This document shows, in pieces, positions 5,720-8,725 of a DNA stretch of 8,725 bases (the first letter of the stretch is position 1; each line of letters starts with the position of its first letter). Made by a program: the position numbers and the translations under genes. Source of the DNA: Candidatus Galloscillospira excrementavium (GTDB lineage: Bacteria > Bacillota > Clostridia > Oscillospirales > Oscillospiraceae); the NCBI GenBank assembly GCA_018711785.1, contig DVHW01000035.1:1-8725 (forward strand). The letters are read 5' to 3'. Below the pieces are notes generated by a model that ran no database searches, was not told the origin of the DNA, and worked only from the letters and a program-made list of their open reading frames with translations.

Positions 5720-6601
5720 TCAGTACTGCCGCCTGGCGGCGGCCCGCTGGGCCCGGGATTCCCGGACGTTGTTGATGACCAGCAGGGCCAGCACGATGAC
5801 GAACAGCAGAGTGGAGATGGCATTGATCTCCGGGGAGATGCGCCGGCGGGCCATGGAGTAGATCTCCATGGCGAGGGTGGAGACCGAGTCGCCGGCGGTG
5901 AAGAGGGAGATGACAAAGTCATCCACGCTCATGGTGAAGGCGATGAGGGCGCCGGAGATGATGCCCGGCTTGATCTCGGGCAGGATGACCTTGAAGAAGG
6001 CCCCCATCCAGGTGCAGCCCAGGTCCTGGGCCGCGTCCACCAGGTTGCGGTCCATCTGCCGCAGCTTGGGCCCCACCGAGAGGATGACGTAGGGGATGTT
6101 GAAGGTGATGTGGGCGATGAGCATGGTGCCGAAGCCCATGGACAGCTGGGGGAAGGTGATGCGGTACACTGTGCCGAAGAGATTCAGAGTGAGGCGGTAG
6201 TTGGCGGCAAACTCGTTCCAGAAGCCGAACACCGCCACGAACAAAAGGCACAGGCTCACGCCGGTCACAATGTCCGCGTTGGTCATGGGGATGTTGTTCA
6301 CCGTCATCAGCGCGCCACGGGCCCGCCGGCCCATGGAGTAGAAGCCCACGGCGGCGAAGGTGCCGGCGATGGTGGCGATCACCGTGGCCAGCAGGGACAC
6401 CAGCAGGGTGGTGTACACGCTCTGCATGATGCTCCGGTCCTGGAACAGCTCGGTGTACCAGTGAAGGGAAAAGCCTTTCCAGATCACGTTGCTGTTGCCG
6501 GCGTTGAAGGAGAAGACGATCATGAGGAAGATGGGGGCGTACAGGAAGAGGAACACCAGGGCCATGAACACCCGGCTCCCCACGCGGCGCTGCTTTTTCA
6601 T
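5720..6601 (-). CDS. potC: Spermidine/putrescine ABC transporter permease PotC
   Basis: A 293-residue inner-membrane permease of the binding-protein-dependent transport family. It has a positively charged N-terminus ([10 protein letters not shown]) and a first helix at about 11-31. Further helices lie at roughly 62-88, 108-127, 156-176, 212-234 and 260-278. The cytoplasmic EAA loop that docks on PotA is at 186-213 (DAAQDLGC, then LPEIKPGI). The MTNADIVTGVSL and AHITFNIPYVILSVGPKL segments are PotC-like. It is longer than E. coli PotC (264 residues), partly because of an apparent insertion between helices 3 and 4 (about 126-152) and an Arg/Ala-rich C-terminal tail. Its ATG 6601 overlaps the potB TGA by 4 bases (ATGA), and no strong SD is seen, so translation is probably coupled to potB. 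PotB and PotC would form the heterodimeric channel. Confidence 0.94.
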   Translation of the reverse strand: MKKQRRVGSRVFMALVFLFLYAPIFLMIVFSFNAGNSNVIWKGFSLHWYTELFQDRSIMQSVYTTLLVSLLATVIATIAGTFAAVGFYSMGRRARGALMTVNNIPMTNADIVTGVSLCLLFVAVFGFWNEFAANYRLTLNLFGTVYRITFPQLSMGFGTMLIAHITFNIPYVILSVGPKLRQMDRNLVDAAQDLGCTWMGAFFKVILPEIKPGIISGALIAFTMSVDDFVISLFTAGDSVSTLAMEIYSMARRRISPEINAISTLLFVIVLALLVINNVRESRAQRAAARRQY

Positions 6602-7470
6602 AGCATCACCGCCTGTTCCTCGCCCTCACCGAAGCGATTCATGATCCACATGCAGACCACCACAAGAATCATCATCAGCAGGGCAATGGCGCTGCCCAGG
6701 TGGGGGTTATAGGCCCCGCCCAGGAACTGCTGCTCGATGAGGTCACCCAGCATCATGTGGGTGCCGCCCCCCAGCAGCCGGGAGATGGCGAAGGTGGACA
6801 CAGCAGGGACGAACACCATGGTCACCCCGGACAGGATGCCCGGCAGGGACAGGGGGAAGATGACCTTCCGGAACACCGAGGCGGAGTTCGCCCCCAGGTC
6901 CTGGGCCGCCTCCAGCAGGGAGCGGTCCAGCTTGACGATGACCGAGTAGATGGGCAGGATCATGAAGGGCAGGTAGTTGTAGACCATGCCCAGCACTACC
7001 GCGCCCTGGGTGCGGATCATGCGGAAAAAGGTGATGTCGGTGCCGAAGATACCGTTGATGAGGTCAAAGAGGCCGATGGCGTCGAAAAACTGGTTGAGCA
7101 GGCCGTTGTTCTCCAGAATGGCCATCCAGGAGTAGGTGCGCAGCAGGAAGTTGACCCACATGGGCAGCATGATGAGCACCGTGGCGATGCGCTGGAAGCC
7201 GGGGCCCTCCTTGGCCATCACATAGGCCAGGGGGTAGCCGATGAGCAGGCAGATGATGGTGGCGATGATGGCCAGCTGGAAGGAGCGGGCGAAGATGGAC
7301 ACGTAGGTGCCCATGCCGGTGAAGTTGTTGACGGTGAAGTCTCCGATCTCCGCCGCGGTGACGCCTGCGGAGGTGAAGGCGTAAATCACCACCATGATGA
7401 TGGGGGCGACGACGAACAGGGCCATCCACACCACATAGGGCAGGGCAAAGAGGGAGCGCCTACTCTTCAT
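6598..7470 (-). CDS. potB: Spermidine/putrescine ABC transporter permease PotB
   Basis: A 290-residue inner-membrane permease. Helices lie at roughly 8-32, 64-86, 95-117, 155-178, 206-230 and 258-278. The EAA loop contacting the ATPase is at 184-211 ([16 protein letters not shown], then FPLSLPGI). [19 protein letters not shown] (101-119) and [18 protein letters not shown] (161-178) are strongly PotB-like. ATG 7470 is selected because family homology begins at [16 protein letters not shown] and AGGAGG (7480-7485) is 9 bases upstream. A frame extending to 7554 would add an Arg/Thr/Pro-rich stretch that is only an alternate reading of the potA 3' end. The start overlaps the end of potA by 11 bases and the stop overlaps potC by 4. 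PotB would pair with PotC to form the transmembrane pathway. Confidence 0.94.
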   Translation of the reverse strand: MKSRRSLFALPYVVWMALFVVAPIIMVVIYAFTSAGVTAAEIGDFTVNNFTGMGTYVSIFARSFQLAIIATIICLLIGYPLAYVMAKEGPGFQRIATVLIMLPMWVNFLLRTYSWMAILENNGLLNQFFDAIGLFDLINGIFGTDITFFRMIRTQGAVVLGMVYNYLPFMILPIYSVIVKLDRSLLEAAQDLGANSASVFRKVIFPLSLPGILSGVTMVFVPAVSTFAISRLLGGGTHMMLGDLIEQQFLGGAYNPHLGSAIALLMMILVVVCMWIMNRFGEGEEQAVML

Positions 7471-8653
7471 GGCTCTCCGCCTCCTCTTCGTCGGGGACAT
7501 AGTCCGCGTCGCCGATCTCGTCGTACTCCTCGGAGTAGGAGGAGTAGTCTCCAAACAGGCCGGAGTACTGGCTCTTCTTCATGACGTGGATGCCGTCCGG
7601 GTCGATCTTGATGCCGATGCGGCTGCCCTCGGGGCAGAAGTCGGTGGTCTGAATGAGCCACTTGAAGCCGTAGAAGTCCACGATGGTGTCGTAGTGGACC
7701 CCCTTGAAGGTGACCGAGGTGACGGTGCCCTTCAGCTGGCCCTTGTCCTCCTCCACGATGTCCACGTCCTCGGGCCGGATGACCACGTCCACCGGCTCGT
7801 CCGGGGAGAAGCCCTTGTCCAGGCACTGGAACTTCCGGTTGAAGATCTCCACCACCCCGTCGGCGCGCATGATGCCGTCGAGGATGTTGGACTCGCCGAT
7901 GAAGTCGGCCACAAAGGCGTTTTTGGGCTCGTTGTAGATGTCCTCAGGAGTTCCGATCTGCTGAATCTTCCCCTGGTCCATGACCACCACCGTGTCGCTC
8001 ATGGCCAGGGCCTCCTCCTGGTCGTGGGTGACGTAGATGAAGGTGATGCCCATCTCCTGCTGGATGCGCTTGAGCTCGTTCTGCATGTCCTTGCGCAGGC
8101 GCATGTCCAGGGCACCCAGGGGCTCGTCCAGCAGCAGGACCTTGGGCTGGTTGACCAGGGCCCGGGCGATGGCCACCCGCTGCTGCTGCCCGCCGGAGAG
8201 GGCGGAGACCGGGCGCTTTTCAAAGCCCTTGAGGTTGACCACCTCCAGCATCTCCATCACCCGGCGGGTGATCTCCTGTTTGGGGAGCTTCACCTTTTGG
8301 GAGACCGTCCTGCCGCCTTTCTCCACCGCCTCGGTCCGGGGGATGCGCAGGCCGAAAGCCACGTTTTCAAACACGTTCAGGTGGGGGAACAGGGCGTATT
8401 TCTGGAATACGGTGTTGACCTTCCGCTTGTGGGGCGGAACGTCATTAATCCTCACGCCGTCAAAAAACACGTCGCCGCTGGTGGGCGACTGAAAGCCGCC
8501 GATGATGCGCAGCGTCGTGGTTTTGCCACACCCGGAAGGACCGAGCAGCGTGAGGAATTCCTTGTCGTTGATATACAGATTCAGGTGATCGATGATGACC
8601 TCTTCGTCAAAGGACATGACGATGTCCGACAGACGGATGAGCTCCTTGGACAT
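7460..8653 (-). CDS. potA: Spermidine/putrescine ABC transporter ATP-binding protein PotA
   Basis: A 397-residue cytoplasmic ATPase that powers polyamine import. Motifs in order: Walker A GPSGCGKT (38-45), Q-loop Q84 in [17 protein letters not shown], signature LSGGQQQR (152-159), Walker B VLLLDEP (172-178) with E177 catalytic, D-loop GALD, and H-loop H210 in [13 protein letters not shown]-type regulatory domain follows (about 285-360, including [11 protein letters not shown]). Two departures from typical PotA are visible: a short basic insertion in the helical domain (about 105-125), and a 35-residue acidic, tyrosine-rich C-terminal tail (about 362-397). ATG 8653 has GGGGGAGG (8658-8665) 4 bases upstream. 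It is the first gene of the operon in this window. The nearby region has a possible -10 box and an inverted repeat but no clear -35. Confidence 0.95.
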   Translation of the reverse strand: MSKELIRLSDIVMSFDEEVIIDHLNLYINDKEFLTLLGPSGCGKTTTLRIIGGFQSPTSGDVFFDGVRINDVPPHKRKVNTVFQKYALFPHLNVFENVAFGLRIPRTEAVEKGGRTVSQKVKLPKQEITRRVMEMLEVVNLKGFEKRPVSALSGGQQQRVAIARALVNQPKVLLLDEPLGALDMRLRKDMQNELKRIQQEMGITFIYVTHDQEEALAMSDTVVVMDQGKIQQIGTPEDIYNEPKNAFVADFIGESNILDGIMRADGVVEIFNRKFQCLDKGFSPDEPVDVVIRPEDVDIVEEDKGQLKGTVTSVTFKGVHYDTIVDFYGFKWLIQTTDFCPEGSRIGIKIDPDGIHVMKKSQYSGLFGDYSSYSEEYDEIGDADYVPDEEEAESHEE

Positions 8654-8682
8654 GTATCCTCCCCCGTTTCTTCTCTCAAAAA

Positions 8683-8688
8683 ATTATG
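8683..8688 (-). promoter_or_regulatory. Possible -10 box for potABCD (weak)
   Basis: Minus-strand CATAAT lies about 30 bases before the potA start, in the only AT-rich patch of the upstream region. The place for a -35 box (about 8706-8711) reads GCGGGG, unlike consensus. Any promoter here would be weak or activator-dependent. The true promoter may lie beyond the window. Confidence 0.3.
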
Positions 8689-8702
8689 GTAGGGAAAAGG
8701 GC

Positions 8703-8725
8703 GTACCCCGCCGGCGGCTGGGTAC
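8703..8725. repeat. GC-rich inverted repeat upstream of potA
   Basis: GTACCC (8703-8708) pairs with GGGTAC (8720-8725) and, after one C/T mismatch, GCC pairs with GGC around a 3-base loop. This makes a 10-pair interrupted palindrome that reaches the last base of the window. No T-run follows it on the minus strand (GCCCTTTTCCC). It could be an operator, part of a leader structure or the terminator of an upstream gene. The stem may extend beyond the edge. Confidence 0.5.

Noticed and set aside
7471..7554. N-terminal extension of potB
   Set aside because: The added Thr/Arg/Pro-rich residues are the potA tail read in another frame, and homology and SD support ATG 7470.
5714..7584. Two long plus-strand frames (5714-6712 and 6700-7584) opposite potB and potC
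   Set aside because: Gly/His/Asp/Glu-rich mirror frames of hydrophobic membrane genes, with no family resemblance.
7469..8692. 407-codon plus-strand frame opposite potA
   Set aside because: Low-complexity Val/Leu/Asp/His composition, no motifs, and it lies opposite the unmistakable PotA motifs.
1..8725. Search for CRISPR arrays, insertion sequences, toxin-antitoxin pairs, phage genes and riboswitches
   Set aside because: No repeated spacer-like units, transposase motifs or paired terminal repeats were seen, and no intergenic stretch is long enough for a recognisable riboswitch. The tRNA-Ser could serve as an integration site, but no integrase or duplicated tRNA end is visible.

Overview
The window looks like chromosomal DNA from a GC-rich Clostridia-class Firmicute, most likely an Oscillospiraceae gut anaerobe (Flavonifractor, Pseudoflavonifractor or Intestinimonas type). 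This is inferred from strong GGAGG-type Shine-Dalgarno sites, a low-GC-type gene repertoire written in G/C-ending codons, a clostridial potABCD operon and the stand-alone radical SAM/DUF2344 pair. The genus is a guess. The window holds nine complete protein genes and one partial tRNA gene. I see no mobile element, CRISPR array or phage signature. No stretch longer than about 185 bases lacks a gene.

Left edge (1-226): the 5' part of tRNA-Ser(UGA) runs off the left end on the minus strand, with a strong promoter. A second, divergent sigma-A-type promoter drives the plus-strand pair at 227-2726. That pair is a B12-binding-type radical SAM protein (TIGR03960 type) followed, with overlap, by its conserved partner of unknown function (DUF2344/TIGR03936 type). 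A strong hairpin terminator at 2741-2779 separates the pair from converging minus-strand genes.

Middle (2801-4401): a minus-strand cluster reads from a good promoter at 4373-4401. In order of transcription it has a FlK-like hot-dog thioesterase, a YbaK/EbsC-type aminoacyl-tRNA deacylase overlapping it by 11 bases, and, after an 80-base gap, an HdeD/DUF308 six-helix membrane protein.

Right (4439-8725): a complete polyamine ABC transporter operon, potA-potB-potC-potD, on the minus strand, ending in a hairpin terminator. PotA is the ATPase, PotB and PotC are the permeases, and PotD is a lipid-anchored binding protein with a TTG start. Overlaps between potA/potB (11 bases) and potB/potC (4 bases) indicate translational coupling. 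An inverted repeat sits where the -35 region of potA would lie.

Most of the window is housekeeping or transport. The least understood part is the radical SAM/DUF2344 pair, whose reaction I do not know to be established. Other points worth a look are the thioesterase with FlK-type catalytic spacing but no phenylalanine gate, the acidic PotA tail whose codons double as the potB ribosome binding site, and an apparent insertion in PotC.
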